Source: Diaporthe sp. PMI_573 (Eukaryota > Ascomycota > Sordariomycetes > Diaporthales > Diaporthaceae). Taken from it: a stretch of 64,000 nt of DNA. The notes under the pieces were generated by a model, which had not been told where the DNA came from, did no database searches, and saw only the letters and a program-made list of their open reading frames with translations. The translations under genes and the position numbers were made by a program. The stretch's first letter is position 1, and each line of letters opens with the position of its first letter. Shown here in pieces: positions 50,122 to 61,570 of the stretch. The stretch lies in the NCBI GenBank assembly GCA_021399435.1, contig JAJTUP010000028.1, positions 124,001 to 188,000 on the forward strand. The letters are read 5' to 3'.

Positions 50122-51587
50122 CTCTACGCCGCAGGCACAAACGACGTAAATCAGACGATTCCGATTCCGACCAGTCTGACCAAGCACCAGAGTCCGAATC
50201 AGACGAATCCTCAAATGACGATTCGCTGATGGATCCGGGAGAGATTGAAGACGCCGAGTCTGACTACGACCAAGATTTTTTGCTGGAGGGCGGAGAATGG
50301 AGGCGCCGTTATACAAAACACGACGGTCGGAAACGCGACCGAGAGAAGCTGTACGACCTGGGGAAGCGCGAGCACGAAGCCGGCATCCAGCGGCGCGCGC
50401 TTCTCGACAAGCTCGCCCGCATCGACGGCTCGGCGGCCTCCCCGGCGCCGCCCGAGACGCGCTTCTCGCCGTGGAAGACGGTCGACTGGACGGCGCCCGA
50501 CGTGGCGACGGGCGTGCAGGCCGCCATTGATGGCTCGCGCCTGCCGCTACAGGCCCTCGAGCGCGTGGTCGCCTTCTTCGACGCCCACCCGGACGTGGAC
50601 CGCGGCTGCTGCGATGCCCTCTGCTTGGAGGCCTACTCGTCGTTGTCACCGCGCCCTGCCCACGCCTGTGTCTCCGAGTTCCAGTTCGCCAACAGCTACG
50701 TGGTGGAGATGGTGGAGGAGGAGGAGGCCGGCACGGCTGACGACGGCGCTGACGGCCGCATGACGCTGTTTTTGTTCACCTTTGAGCCCGTACACGAGGC
50801 CGCGATAGCGGCGGCGCGGCGGGCGTACGGCGACCTCGTGCCCACGTACACGCGCCTGGAAGCCCTGGCGCTGGGGCCCGGGCAGCCGGAGCTGGCTGTG
50901 TTTCGGATCGAGTGTGCGCGGGGGCGGCCCTTTTCGGCCGAGGCGCCGCGGCTCACGCTGGCCGTCAACGGGCCGCGGTACGAGGCGGTGCTGCGGTCGT
51001 GCGTAGACTTTGCCATGGCGCGGATGCGGCGGGGCGGCGCGGATGCGGACGCGTGGCCCACGGCGCCGTACAACCCGCGCTGCGGCGGCGACAATCTCAT
51101 CGTGCGGCCCGGCCGCGCCGGCGTCGGCGGGCTGCTGCTCTGGACGGCCCCGGCCCCCGTGGAGCTGCCGCTGGGGGCGGCGCTGTGCTTGCTCCTGCCG
51201 CTGCTGGGGCAGCCGCTGCGCCCGCCGGTGGAGATCGACCCCAAATCCAAATATCCGTACGTGGTCGACGTCCTCCCGTTCCAGGGCCACCGGCGCGACG
51301 GCGACAGGTTTCAACTTCCGGTTATGGAGCAGCTGCAGGCGCAGGTCGCGATGCCGGCTGTCGAGTGCGACCATCGGTCCTGGCAGTGCCTCTTCGCCGC
51401 CATGGCCGAGGGAGTGAAGCTGGCGGACGACATCGCCGACGCGGACAAGATGTACTACATGCATGAGATTGATATCCTAAGGGGCACCTGGTTCCTCGAC
51501 AGACTAGGCGCGTATACCCCCGTTGCACCTCAGGGTGAGGATCGCGAGGAGCAGCTAGTTGACGGGGATCTTCCAGTCAGAATTTAA
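50122..51587 (+). CDS. GC-rich unknown gene, 5' end lost to the LINE
   Basis: The frame is open from the LINE tail: a basic then acidic Ser-rich stretch (RRRHKRRKSDDSDSDQSDQA) runs in frame through ATG 50229 (MDPGEIEDAESDYDQDF) to TAA 51585. Since coding sense precedes this ATG, the natural start was probably upstream and was separated by the LINE; 50229 could still serve (452 aa). The body is Ala/Arg-rich and very GC-rich, unlike its surroundings, with mixed alpha/beta content and no domain I know (WQCLFAAMAEGVKLADDIAD near the end). No introns seen. Confidence 0.65.
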
Positions 51588-52338
51588 ATAGAGGATGAGG
51601 GAAGATGAGCCAAAAGGGGAAGAGGAAACTACACTCAAAAGGGACAGGGGTTGGGGAAGCAGAAGGCCAAGGTCATGAAAGAATACAAGCAGGACAGCAC
51701 AGGGTTGACATTTCAATATGTATATGGGTGAAATCCTCTCTAGCTAGTCTCGGGTCTCCTTTGCTTTCGTTTACAAGATTAGTATGTAGCTGAAGAAGTC
51801 TGAATACACATGTCACCAAGAGATATTGTGTCAAGTGTGCAAAAGGGTGATCAGCCCTGTGCAGAACTTGTGTGCAGAGGTATTCGTATTCTGTTTCCAT
51901 TTATCTCGCCACCCCTGCTCCTTTGGCCCTATGGTTGCCTCATGGGGAAACAAGGAACCAACTTGATGGGGAAATCCACTTTTGGCCTCAGGAGGCAACA
52001 GCCCGCTCCCATGGAGTCGGCGTTTTGTGGGGTTTGCGTGCTTTTCTGTGTGGTTGCCCTCGGGGCCGGCCATGGATGGTGCTGACCTCAAAACGCTTTG
52101 TTGCCTATACAAGGCATCTTGATTACCGGTCGAGCAATCCTGCCAAAGTTGGCCGAGTCTAGGGCGATCTGGGCAATGAACAAAGCGAAGTGCTGGCAGT
52201 TCCATAAAATCGGTCGGTAAGTTCCCCAGTTGCGAACGAGCCGATGAGCTTACGCCTGGCAATTAGTCGAAAGCTAGTGTAGACGCGAGTTGACTTAGCC
52301 TGTATATATACCTTCTTTCAATATCTCGCACTTAATAC
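51588..52338. other. Intergenic spacer
   Basis: No gene supported; presumably 3' flank and terminator of the GC-rich gene at its start. Confidence 0.4.
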
Positions 52339-52532
52339 CGCCGGCCGAGAAGCGCGAGATTCAGGCGGCCTACGCCGACGCCCACGCCGCCATCGTCGCG
52401 CTGGAGAGGCAGGCCGTCGCGCAGCAGATGATGGAGGTGAAACGCTTGGAAGCTGACTGGGCCGCGACGGTTGAGTACAGCGCCAAACCGAAGCACCTTA
52501 CTTTAGGACGAAGCAGAAAACATAAGATATAA
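52339..52532 (+). pseudogene. GC-rich coiled-coil gene fragment
   Basis: The frame reads PPAEKREIQAAYADAHAAIV and ALERQAVAQQMMEVKRLEAD, a heptad-rich Ala/Glu helix, then runs into AT-rich copia DNA and a stop. It is the leftover of a host gene (perhaps GC-rich like 50122-51587) cut by the copia piece. Confidence 0.4.
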
Positions 52533-52808
52533 AGCCCGCTGGGTGATTCAGGGATATAACCAAAGGCTCGGAATAGACTATTTGGAAACGTTTTCCACAG
52601 TCTGCCGGCCAAAAACATACACTATACTGCTTATTATAGCAGTCAATAAAGGATGGCTTATATACAGCTACGACGTTAAAAACGCCTTCCTACACCCAGA
52701 AATAGATTACGAGATATATATGAAATTACCCTCGTATCTATATAGGGACCCAAAATATAAAAATAAGGTAGCCAAGCTTAAAAAGGCTATATGTAGAGGA
52801 GGAAAATC
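52505..52808 (+). pseudogene. Ty1/copia reverse transcriptase fragment (AT-rich)
   Basis: RYKARWVIQGYNQRLGIDYL, then ETFSTVCRPKTY and SYDVKNAFLHPEIDYEIYMK: the first half of the copia RT with the YDVKxAFL Asp. It is far more AT-rich than its neighbours, and belongs to another family than 39820-40229. Confidence 0.8.
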
Positions 52809-53417
52809 CTTCCTGCTACAGTTGAAGTCGAACCGGGGTCTTCTATACTAGAATCAACAGAGTGTTTGGGAAAGAGGAGGCAGTGAATCGATTTGTTGAT
52901 TATAATGACGATGAAGTTTAACGTGAGCTCTACTGGAGACAAGCCTTTGATGTTTGAACCTAGGAGATCTCAGTAAGCATCTTCGCAGCTTGCTGATTCA
53001 GAGTTTGATTCACAGCCTATAGAAATTGCACGCCGTCTGCAGAATTTCGTTGCTATTCCTGCTCTTGACTATGGTTTGCGCCGCCAACTATGTTTCATGC
53101 TGAAATGCACATGTTAGGCAACCATCGTATTCTTTAAATCACTAAGAGGCCTCCAAGGATGTCGAGAATCTATAAAAGCGATCTTTGTCCCTATCTCAAC
53201 TCAAACCTATTTCACCCGATTCACCAACCCTCTTCCACATCCTCGCGCTCATACCTGCTTTCTACACCTGCTCTTTGCTGTGAATTTGTATCTTCTACTG
53301 TCCTGAACAAAGGCCTTGTCAAAATATATAAGCTCTCTAACCTGCACTCTGGCAGCGCCTTTTATTTCTTAGGGGCCTGACCGCAATCCTCTTGACTGGC
53401 TCTTGTAGCATCCAAGT
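52809..53417. other. Spacer upstream of the small gene
   Basis: No gene; a pyrimidine-rich stretch lies at about 53200-53300. Confidence 0.4.
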
Positions 53418-53898
53418 ATGGCAGGACCAAGAGACCCACGTAACGTCATGTGCGCTTTGCCAGAGCCTGAGGATGAGAACATGGATATATTCCAGGCGAT
53501 TATCAATGAGGACACTCAAGGTAACCAACCAACAGCCTGATTTTATCCTGCATATACTTACTTTTCAATTAGAACCCACCTGGCTGTTGCGTGCGATCCA
53601 AGATGGTGCGGACGGAAGCCCCTTATTCTGTTTTGACGCTACTGTATTGGCGTGGTCAGACACACCTCCTACTGAAGCTACTAGCGCAGGAGATGAGTGC
53701 ATAGTCAATGAAGGACTCAAATGGAAGTTACCACCTGCGTGGCATGTAAGCCACATAGTGGGCTCTGCACAGCTAGAGCTTGGGTGGCGGATTGAGATCG
53801 CCCTTTTTTCTTGCTTGACTCTGGATCAGCTGCGCGATTTCATAGCCCGCCGAGGAGGAGGGAGTGAAGGGGATGGTAGTGGAACATTGCAGGCTTGA
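53418..53898 (+). CDS. Small two-exon protein, 142 aa, unknown
   Basis: ATG 53418; exon 1 to 53520, intron 53521-53572 (GTAACC...TTTCAATTAG), exon 2 to TGA 53896. The N-terminus is acidic (PEPEDENMDIFQAIINED); the rest looks like a compact domain with conserved-looking Trp residues (LKWKLPPAWHVSHIVG) and a Gly-rich tail. No family recognised. The frame through the splice supports a real gene. Confidence 0.55.
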
Positions 53899-54100
53899 GC
53901 AGACAGTACTTCTTCTGACTAAGAATTGTGGGTTCCACGTCCTCGTGAGTTCTGCACTCGTGATCATTGAATCTTTACCTAGTCCCGACTTTGATGACGT
54001 ATTTAGCCATGATTTGTGGAGTCTTCATTTCATATTAACAAATGAGATGGTGAATAATGACATGAATTGGACTGGACCTCATTGACAAGAATCCCAACTC
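53899..54100. other. Spacer
   Basis: Nothing supported. Confidence 0.4.
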
Positions 54101-55584
54101 TTATATATTGGTTGAGGCTGTAATCTCGTCAAGAATTTCTTCTTCAGCATGTGTCTTTTTGCCACCAAATCGTTGAAGCCATACACGTAGGTGCTGTTCC
54201 AAATCCCATAGCGAGGAGAAGACATCATGAATCGCCACTCTGTTACCTTCGTAAAGCTTCGTATAGTACAGAAACGGTTAAAGAAGATCGCGTACCGACT
54301 CAATCACTCGCCATTCCTAAACAGAGAGAGGTTGTATATCCTTACCCACATCAGCGCGTTTCTGGGTGTAATAATCGACGGCCTTGCGCAACTTCAACAG
54401 CCAATCTAGCTCCGCCGCATCCGAATTCCATCGTGTATCGTTTGCCATCTTGACGCTGAGCCCAGATATATCGCCAGTCTGTAGCTCCGTTGGGTCTGTA
54501 GGTCGCGGGGGAGGCGCCATCGCGAAATCCATCGCCGTGGGTTCAGCTTGAGCCTCATCAAAAAAGGCAATAGCTTCATTACGGTCTACTGCTGCAGGGG
54601 CAAACTCTGGGTTAGTTGTGAGGGCTTTGAACGATTCGAGGCAAGCTTGGCTACCCTTAATGAAGACGACGATCTTATGGGCATGGTAAAGAGGGCTTGA
54701 TCTCTTTCGCCAGTCTTTCAACTCAGCCTCACAGCGTTCCCGTTCCTACACGTATAGGCATTACCAGTTAGCACGTAATATCGCGATAGGTTCGCGGGGT
54801 TGCCTGCCGACAAGGCAAAGCCTCAACTTACCACTAGGTCTTCAATGCTCTCCGCATTAACTACCTTCCTTCCATCGCCAGCCAGAAAAGCCTTTACAAT
54901 GAGATTAATAATATGGCCCCAGCAGCGGCAGCGCCTTTCAATCCTAACCTTGTCGGCTACATCGTCGCCAAGATTAAGAAGCTTGCAAAAGAGAAGCCGG
55001 GTAGCCTTGTCGTTAGTTTCGTCGTTATCGAAGGTAAGCCGGCCCAACAAATCTTAAAAGCCATAATCGCTGATAACCTGGTATAGGTAATATTGAAGGT
55101 TCTCGCCAGTGTGCCTACCGTCGACGACCCTCAGCCCAATCAAGCGGTTCCTCACATTATAGTCAAGATCCACGAAATGCGCAACCACGGCTACCAACGC
55201 CTTGCTGTTAGGCGAAGTCCACAGATCAGCAGACAGATGGATCTTAGACAGAGCGGTGCTGTAAACCTGTCTCTTCAGGGCATTAAGGGTCTCCGTAAAG
55301 GCTTCAACTAGCCACTTCATCATCGTGGTATCGCTTTTCGGGAGGATCTAATCGGTAAACGTGGGATTCCAGACGTGTAGCAGCTGACAGAACTGGGGCG
55401 CCTCTAATAACGAGAAGTTTCGCGTAGGCAGAGAATAAATCTGTCGATGCTTGTCTGAACGTATCCATGCTGGAGTGGGCCCAAACGTTGTAATGGCAAT
55501 ATACACTACTGATGGTAAGTCTGGCCTCCGGCGCCGGAATACCGTAATAGGGACCCCAGGTAACACGTCATGTGGCCAAGCGTT
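54101..55584 (-). pseudogene. hAT transposase 4, many stops, one intron kept
   Basis: The reverse strand reads, in order, LLEAPQFCQLLHVWNPTFTD, WLVEAFTETLNALKRQ, IHLSADLWTSPNSKALVAVV, CRCWGHIINLIVKAFL, an intron (about 54831-54747, GTAAGT...GCTAACTGG...TGTAG), MANDTRWNSDAAELDWLL and FSSLWDLEQHLRVWL: the catalytic half of a hAT transposase without the dimerisation domain. Stops at 55346, 55054, 54317 and about 54276 are TAG/TAA where Gln is plausible, again C-to-T in CA. No terminal repeats seen. Confidence 0.75.
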
Positions 55585-55701
55585 CTGTGTCTTATCAGCC
55601 TCGAATGTTGCACCGCTCCTTCTCTCCCAATCCAAGGCGTTCTTGATAATGGCGTCGATGCCTTCCCGGTTGCTCCGTGCCGTGGGTCCCGTGACCCAAG
55701 T
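55585..55701 (-). pseudogene. LINE reverse transcriptase fragment
   Basis: TWVTGPTARSNREGIDAIIK and ALDWERRSGATFEADKTQ match AWVVGPTAEENRAGIQSIID and ALGWERRSGATFNGDKT just after the RT active site of the full LINE (48136-48250). It is fused in frame to the hAT 4 sequence on one side and a (TG)n tail on the other. Confidence 0.75.
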
Positions 55702-55831
55702 CCTTATACACACACACACACACACACACAATTTATTCCGCCCGGCGGGCTTAACCCGAAAGAGCATCTATTAACAATTTGACCATACATTTCCCATGAA
55801 GTCCTTATACACACACACACACACACACAAA
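55702..55831 (-). repeat. LINE-type 3' tail between two (TG)n blocks
   Basis: On the minus strand: (TG)n at about 55830-55809, then TATAAGGACTTCATGGG, then GGGTTAAGCCCGCCGGGCGG-AATAAATTG and a second (TG)n, again with TATAAGGACTT. The duplicated block, TTG(TG)n TATAAGGACTT, could be a target duplication or a tandem tail. Confidence 0.6.
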
Positions 55832-55909
55832 TTGCCCTGACTGTTTCCCAACTCATACTGTACATATTGACCGCGGGCTGGAAACGTCTATTCTTTAAGC
55901 GTACTTCTG

Positions 55910-57553
55910 CTAAGCGCTCTGTCCAGTGTTGAAAAGCAGGATGTCATCAGATGCAGGGTCAAAATAGATCTCGCAGGCGACCTTTCCTGATGCGAAGGAG
56001 CATTTGATCTCCAGATGGTCCTGGGTGGCCGCCAGAAGTCCCACACGAACATGTTGCCCGAGTATCGTCTGTTGTGTGATCGCGTCCAGCTCGGTATCAA
56101 CAGGGTCCGATGACGAATTGCGTACCATCAAATGGCTGTTGTCCTGTCCTGATTGCTTCGCCAGTTCCTTTTCCATGAGTTTAAATGTGAACCGGAAACT
56201 ACGTCAACTCAGGTACGTGTTCGGTACAAGTATCACCCACCGCACGGACGACCATTCCCATCCCGAGGATCCGGTTATGTGACAGGTTCAGATATGCATG
56301 TCTATCTCTCCTTCCAAATACCCAAAAAATGCATCCACCACAAGGCCCACCTGCGCTGCATCCATGCCGCTTGTCTGTTTCAGGATCCTAGAGCTCCAAA
56401 AGGCCCACTTTTGTCTAATAACAGGGACCAGATCCTTCAAAAAATCACCCTGATACGCAGATCTTGGCTCTTCAGCGTTAGGGAAGAGCACGTTCCAGAT
56501 CCGATACCACTGTTCCTCTTCGCTCATAGTCCGAATTGACCTCTCGCTCAGCTTCTTCCGCTGGTCCTCGTTGATACCCATAAATTGCTCAAAAGATGGA
56601 TTATCCACAGTCTGGCATGCTCTCTGCCGGCTGTGTCTATCTCGATTCACAGCCGTATCAAAGATTTGGTAACAAGCAGCGCAATAGTATTCGGGATTGG
56701 AATGGCAGCGGTAGACGTGCTGCTTCACATCTTTGATCCGTCGCAACTGAGCTCCGAAGCATCTTTGATGCCTGAATGGATCGCTTTTCTGGAAAGGACA
56801 GGCAAGTGTGGCCGCTTGATCAATTACACCGGTTTCCAATAGTGAAGACTGTCGAATTCCCGAGCTGCTTTTGGCTGGCATTCGGGGTGATTGTCTCGGG
56901 GTAGGACTGGTCACATCATATCGCGCTTCAAACTCTTCTCGATGCTTTGACCTCAAGTGTGGTTTGATGTTGTCCGTCTGTCTGAAATACTGTGCACAGA
57001 CAGGGCGGTGGATGTCTGCTTGTTGCACTGGGATGCTGTAGCCATATCCCTGACGAGATACCTCTGGATCCGTGGGCCAAGGGGCACTGAGGTTGCAATT
57101 GGACCTAGCTAGACCTGCTTCATAGTTGTCGGATGTAGAAAACGGCGACCACGCTGCCTCGCCCATCCGTGAATTATGCTGATATGGGTTTTGTTCAAGC
57201 ATATGAGGGCCCAACACTGCCTGATTGCTCCTTGAATTAGACGTGTCGCCAGTTTGGAACGGCTCTTCAATTGGTAAGCTCAAGGCTGCCGATGCAATCG
57301 TTGGGCCGAACGTATTTTGTGTATTCATAGGCTGTCCGAACTCCTGTGAGTTAGAGAAACCTCCAAACGTGAAAGATGACAACAGATCTGGACATGTATA
57401 GCGATTCATATCAACGACCGGCTCATATTCAAGACTTTCAAGGCTGTCAGGCGGAGTTTCGTATGTAACGGCAAAATCGTACAACAACTCGACAGAATGG
57501 TTGCTATTTTTGGAAGCAGAACTCTGATTGAATGCATGGACATCCATGTCCAT
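55910..57553 (-). CDS. Fungal C2H2-type zinc finger protein, 506 aa
   Basis: ATG 57553-57551; exon 1 to 56322, intron 56321-56199 (GTATTT...GACGTAG), exon 2 to TAG 55910; lengths sum to an exact multiple of three. The N-terminal 170 residues are Ser/Asn/Pro-rich. Zinc-binding motifs follow: CAQYFRQTDNIKPHLRSKH, then ACPFQKSDPFRHQRCFGAQL, RIKDVKQHVYRCH and YYCAACYQIFDTAVNRDRHS, the arrangement of a large ascomycete family of unknown role. The motif WYRIWNVLFPNAEEPRSAY typical of the family comes next. No damage seen. Probably nuclear. Confidence 0.8.
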
Positions 57554-58020
57554 TTTGGGCCGGTTGAGAGTTCAGTATAGCCGGCGTTGAAGATGGTGTT
57601 AGTCAATAGATAGATGAGGTGGGGATGAGCAACCGGTGTCGAGAATTGAGCAGATCTACTGGAAAAAGAGAAGCAAGTAAAAACATGTTCATGTAGACTG
57701 TATGAAATATTCGAGAGTGAACATTATGAATGTGAAAAAAGGCAGGTTCATGGAAGCCGAGTTGGCGCAAATGCGTCAAGTCATCCCCCCCCCCCCACCA
57801 CAACTCGCTTCGCGCAAACGGCGTCAATTGAACGGTCTGCTGCATGTTGATGGAGATCTGCAGTCAAATATTAGTATCTGGATCCCTGAACGTTTGCTTT
57901 TATCGGTGGGACGCCCCTTGAGCTGCAATCTTTCTGTCTTCCCGCCCACTTTTCGGCTATGAAACCTCGTCTTGCTCTAGAGAACACGGTGATAGGTTTT
58001 ACTTTTCGGACGAGATGCAG
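57554..58020. other. Upstream region of the C2H2 gene
   Basis: No gene; contains a run of 13 C (57786-57798). Confidence 0.45.
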
Positions 58021-58073
58021 ATCAGATTAGTACGGCCGGTCCTACGTGCTCCAAATGGCGGGGGTTCTGGGAG

Positions 58074-59346
58074 TTGATCCGGCTGATAGATCCAACGAGC
58101 TCGCGGTTAGTTGTGCTCGCTAACAGTTCAGTCGTAACTGCATCAAATACCGTCAACCCGGACCTTTTCTGGGCCCTCCGTGGTGCCGGTTCCTCGTACG
58201 GAGTCGTGACAAGCCTCAAATTCCAGACCTTCCCCGCGCCGGAGGATAACATTGTCTTCGCTTATACCTTCTCTTGGACACAGCAACAAGCAGAGGAGGG
58301 GTTGGCAGCTCTCCAGAACTTCGCCAACTCATCGATGCCTACGGAAATGAATGTCCGAATCATCATCAACGCCTTTTCGACTTCCTTGCTTGGCGTATAC
58401 TATGGAAAGAGAGAAGACTATGAGAAGGCTATAGATCCGGTCTTGGCACAACTTGGAACTCCCGCGAGCACCAGTGTTGCAACCAAGGGCTGGATTGATA
58501 CTCTCCTCAACTACGCCTATGCACCTAGTTTGGAAACACCACTGGACTACGACTACGTAAGCCTCGAGCTCTCAGCGCAGGTATATAGTTACTAACGAGT
58601 GTAGCATGAGACATTTGTAGGTTATTCGGACACTGTCTGAACAAATGCACTGCATCTCTAACGGGTTGGGTTTTGTTTTTAGTTCGCAAAAAGTCTGATG
58701 AGCCCTTACTTGACTGCATCCGCGCTCAAAGCTCTGTGCTCCTACTGGTTCACCACAGCCAAGCGTATCAATCGGGTATGTGTGCTATGAGACTGGATGG
58801 GATCGCCTCAACAGCTAACGGCAATCAGAACTGGTATCTGATCCTAGACCTCCACGGGCAAGTCAATCTCCTATCAACCTTGCGTGTCCCTTTGCTGTCA
58901 CGTCCCTTTGCTGAGCAGCATTTCTAGGGGGCCCAACTCGGCAATCTCCAAGGTCCTATCCGACAGCACCTCGTACGCACACCGAGGCGCCATATTCAAG
59001 GCCCAGTTCTACGATAGCGTCTTTGGAGGGACTTACCCCAAAGACGGCTTCTCCTTCCTCAACGGCTGGGTCTCCGCAGTCACCTCGACGATGAATACTA
59101 TCGACTTTGGAATGTATATCAATGTACGTTCTGGGAACCTTCCCCCTTCACCTGGACGGCCGAGCACACAGCCGGGGTTCAGATGACAGCTAACTAGTGG
59201 CAAATAAGTACGCTGATACCTCGCTGAGCACGACCGAGGCTGAACATGTCTATTGGCTGGCTCACTACAATAGACTAGCTGAGATCAAGCGGGTATTAGA
59301 TCCCCGTGATATTTTTTCGAACCCGCAGGCCGTTCGCCCTATCTAA
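58074..59346 (+). pseudogene. FAD-linked oxidase (BBE-like), N-terminus missing
   Basis: Coding sense starts near 58074 with VVLANSSVVTASNTVNPDLF and WALRGAGSSYGVVTSLKFQT, the second half of the FAD-binding domain of berberine-bridge-type oxidases. Exons 58074-58580, 58683-58775, 58829-58857, 58928-59123 and 59209-59346 then join in frame to the C-terminal NPQAV and TAA. The third intron (58858-58927) begins GC (GCAAGT), a rare GC-AG intron. The first FAD-binding half, including the flavin-attachment region and any signal peptide, is absent. Such enzymes oxidise sugars, alcohols or secondary metabolites; this remnant cannot bind FAD normally. Confidence 0.65.
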
Positions 59347-60133
59347 AATGATCGATCTTCACTTCAAGCGAGGACTTCTGCGCATGTTCTTTTTTAAGCA
59401 ATCAAGGGTCATGAAAGAAGGTGGTTTAGAGCAGGCGGAATGTTTCTTTGGTCTTGAAGACGCAGCAACGGTCTCTGAGGGGAGGAATCTCAATCCAGAC
59501 ATGTGTACCTATCGGGGCGGGGTTTGAACCGGCCTCCGAGTAGTACCTGATTCTCGCCTTTATTTATTTTCTAATATGAGAACCCTTGCTTTACATCTCG
59601 GCTTCTAGACCCCCGCGTGGCGAGTTTCCTTGAATCTGATCGACGTCTTGACATAGGAAAGTATTCTCACGTCACCCAGGGAACAAGTCGAGAGAGAAAT
59701 CCGACGTAGTTATATCTATCCCGGGTCACCACCCTACCACAACCTCTAGAACGGAGTGGTTTGGTTGGTATGAATTCAGATGACAACCACTCTGTAGTCG
59801 ATTGGAGGTGGTACATGTTTTCAGCTATTCTTTCTACACTAAGATATCTGGGGCAGGATGATACATTAGGAGGGGATGATGATTGTCTCGCCATGGAGCG
59901 AGCCTTGCAGCCATCTCGGTTTCATCCACCGATACTATCCATCTACGGTGACGATGATTATGCCGCTGGGCACTCGGTACTGGTGCGAAAAGCAAGACAA
60001 GCCTCTACCTAGCCAGTGCACGCGAAGATGAAACTTGCCTTTCTTTTTTTCCGGGGGGGGGGGGATGGGTATTGGCCATCATGATTAGTATTCTGCTATG
60101 GAGGGATCCCCAGCACTTCTAAATCTACCTCCC
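59347..60133. other. Intergenic region
   Basis: No gene. A run of about 12 G lies near 60051-60063. Downstream flank of both convergent neighbours. Confidence 0.45.
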
Positions 60134-61570
60134 TTATGCCTTGACGACCTTGTACGCAGCCATATCGTGCGCGGCCAGACTCGCGCTGACGGATGTGCCG
60201 CTGCCCGTCTTCCCGCTAAAGAGCTCGTTCCATTTGAAGGTGCCACTGCCCAGGCCCGGGACGTCCGAGAAGTTCACCGACACCGTCTCGGCCCCGTTGG
60301 GTGCTACCAAGCCTACCACGACCCCATCCGAGAGCGGGCCGGCCCAGTATCGGTATAGCTGCCCAGAGACGGGGCCGGCGGCTCCTCGAGGGACAAAGGT
60401 TGTTGCTGCCTTGCCCAGCGAGTCTTGATTGACGGCAAGCAGGCCCTAGACGTGCGTCTTAGTCTTGGTCATCAGTGCGGGGGTTAATGATCTCAATACG
60501 GACCTTGTTCTTGATCAGGTTCAAGCGCGTCGTGGTGAGCTTGGTCATGTCTGTACCCATGAGGATGGGTGACTTGCTGATGGCCCAGATACCAAAATGT
60601 GTGCGCTCTTCGGCATCCGTAAGCTTTCCATTGCCGATGATCTAGGTGCCCGTGGAGGCTCGCGTTAGTCGCTTAGGAAGGAACCAAGAGGTGTGGAGGA
60701 GAGCTGGGAGGAGAGCTGGGAGGAGGCACAAACCATCATGTCCAGGTCATTAAACCCACTCGGTTGCGAGTACGAAGCAATGGGAGCGGCCGAGCTGGCA
60801 ATCCTGACGACATCGGCCCAGCCGCCCCAGTTGTCGACACTCATCCGCCAGCTCTGGCCGACGGAATTGCCCCAGGTCCATACGCTGTCCCGGCCCCAGT
60901 TGCACAGGGAGAACAGGAGTGGGCGGCCGGTGCTCTTCAACACGTCCCGCATCTTGACGTACCAGGTCTGGGAGGAACCGGCCGGGTTGGAGCACGTCTG
61001 CTGGGAGCCCGAGTTGCAGGGTGTGTAGCAGTTGTCATACTTCCAGTAGTCGATCCCCCAGCTGTCGAGCAGCTGGGCATCCTTCTGCTCGTAGCCCTGG
61101 CTCCCGGGGTACCCGCCGCACGTCATGGTCCCCGCGTCGCCGTACAGACCGAACTTCAAACCCATGGCGTGGATCTGATCGGCAACCGCCTTCATGCCTT
61201 GTGGGAACTTTGCCGGGTCAGGCACGAGATAGCCCGAGCTGTTCCGAGCCTTGGTCGACCAGCAGTCGTCGATGTTCACGTAGAGATAGCCGGCGTCTTT
61301 GAGCCCCAGGTCGACAAAGGCCTTGGCCGTGTTCAGGGCCACGGCAGCGCTCGCCGCGTTGCACCCTCCTTGGTTCTTACAGGACAGAGTCAGTCACCCA
61401 GTCTTGGTGATCAAAAGCACTGCATCGGACCAGGGTAGGCATACCCAGCTGTTCCATCCCAGAGCTGGCGTCTTCCCCAGACCATTCTCGTATCGGGGAT
61501 GTGGCGATGCCCAGGCGGTGCCGGCCACGGCCAGGACGATGATGGATGTTGACGGTGATGATATATACAT
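60134..61570 (-). CDS. Secreted GH27 alpha-galactosidase, 405 aa
   Basis: ATG 61570-61568; exons 61570-61445, 61375-60734, 60641-60504 and 60445-60134 join in frame. Residues 1-21 form a signal peptide ending near AWAS. The GH27 barrel follows: LGWNSW, VNIDDCWS, GLKFGLYGDAG, the nucleophile Asp in YWKYDNC (D156) and the acid/base Asp in the NDLDMM motif (about D254). The C-terminal beta domain (LYRYWAGPLSDG, FKWNELFSG) ends in AAYKVVKA. GH27 enzymes remove terminal alpha-1,6-galactose from raffinose-type sugars and galactomannan outside the cell. Length and motifs are normal; this is the best-preserved metabolic gene in the window. Confidence 0.92.

Noticed and set aside
50062..51466. Arg/Pro-rich minus-strand frames up to 272 codons
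   Set aside because: Shadows of the GC-rich plus-strand gene; composition is typical of antisense GC-rich DNA.
61021..61438. Plus-strand frames over the alpha-galactosidase
   Set aside because: Antisense shadows; the GH27 exons fully account for this sequence.
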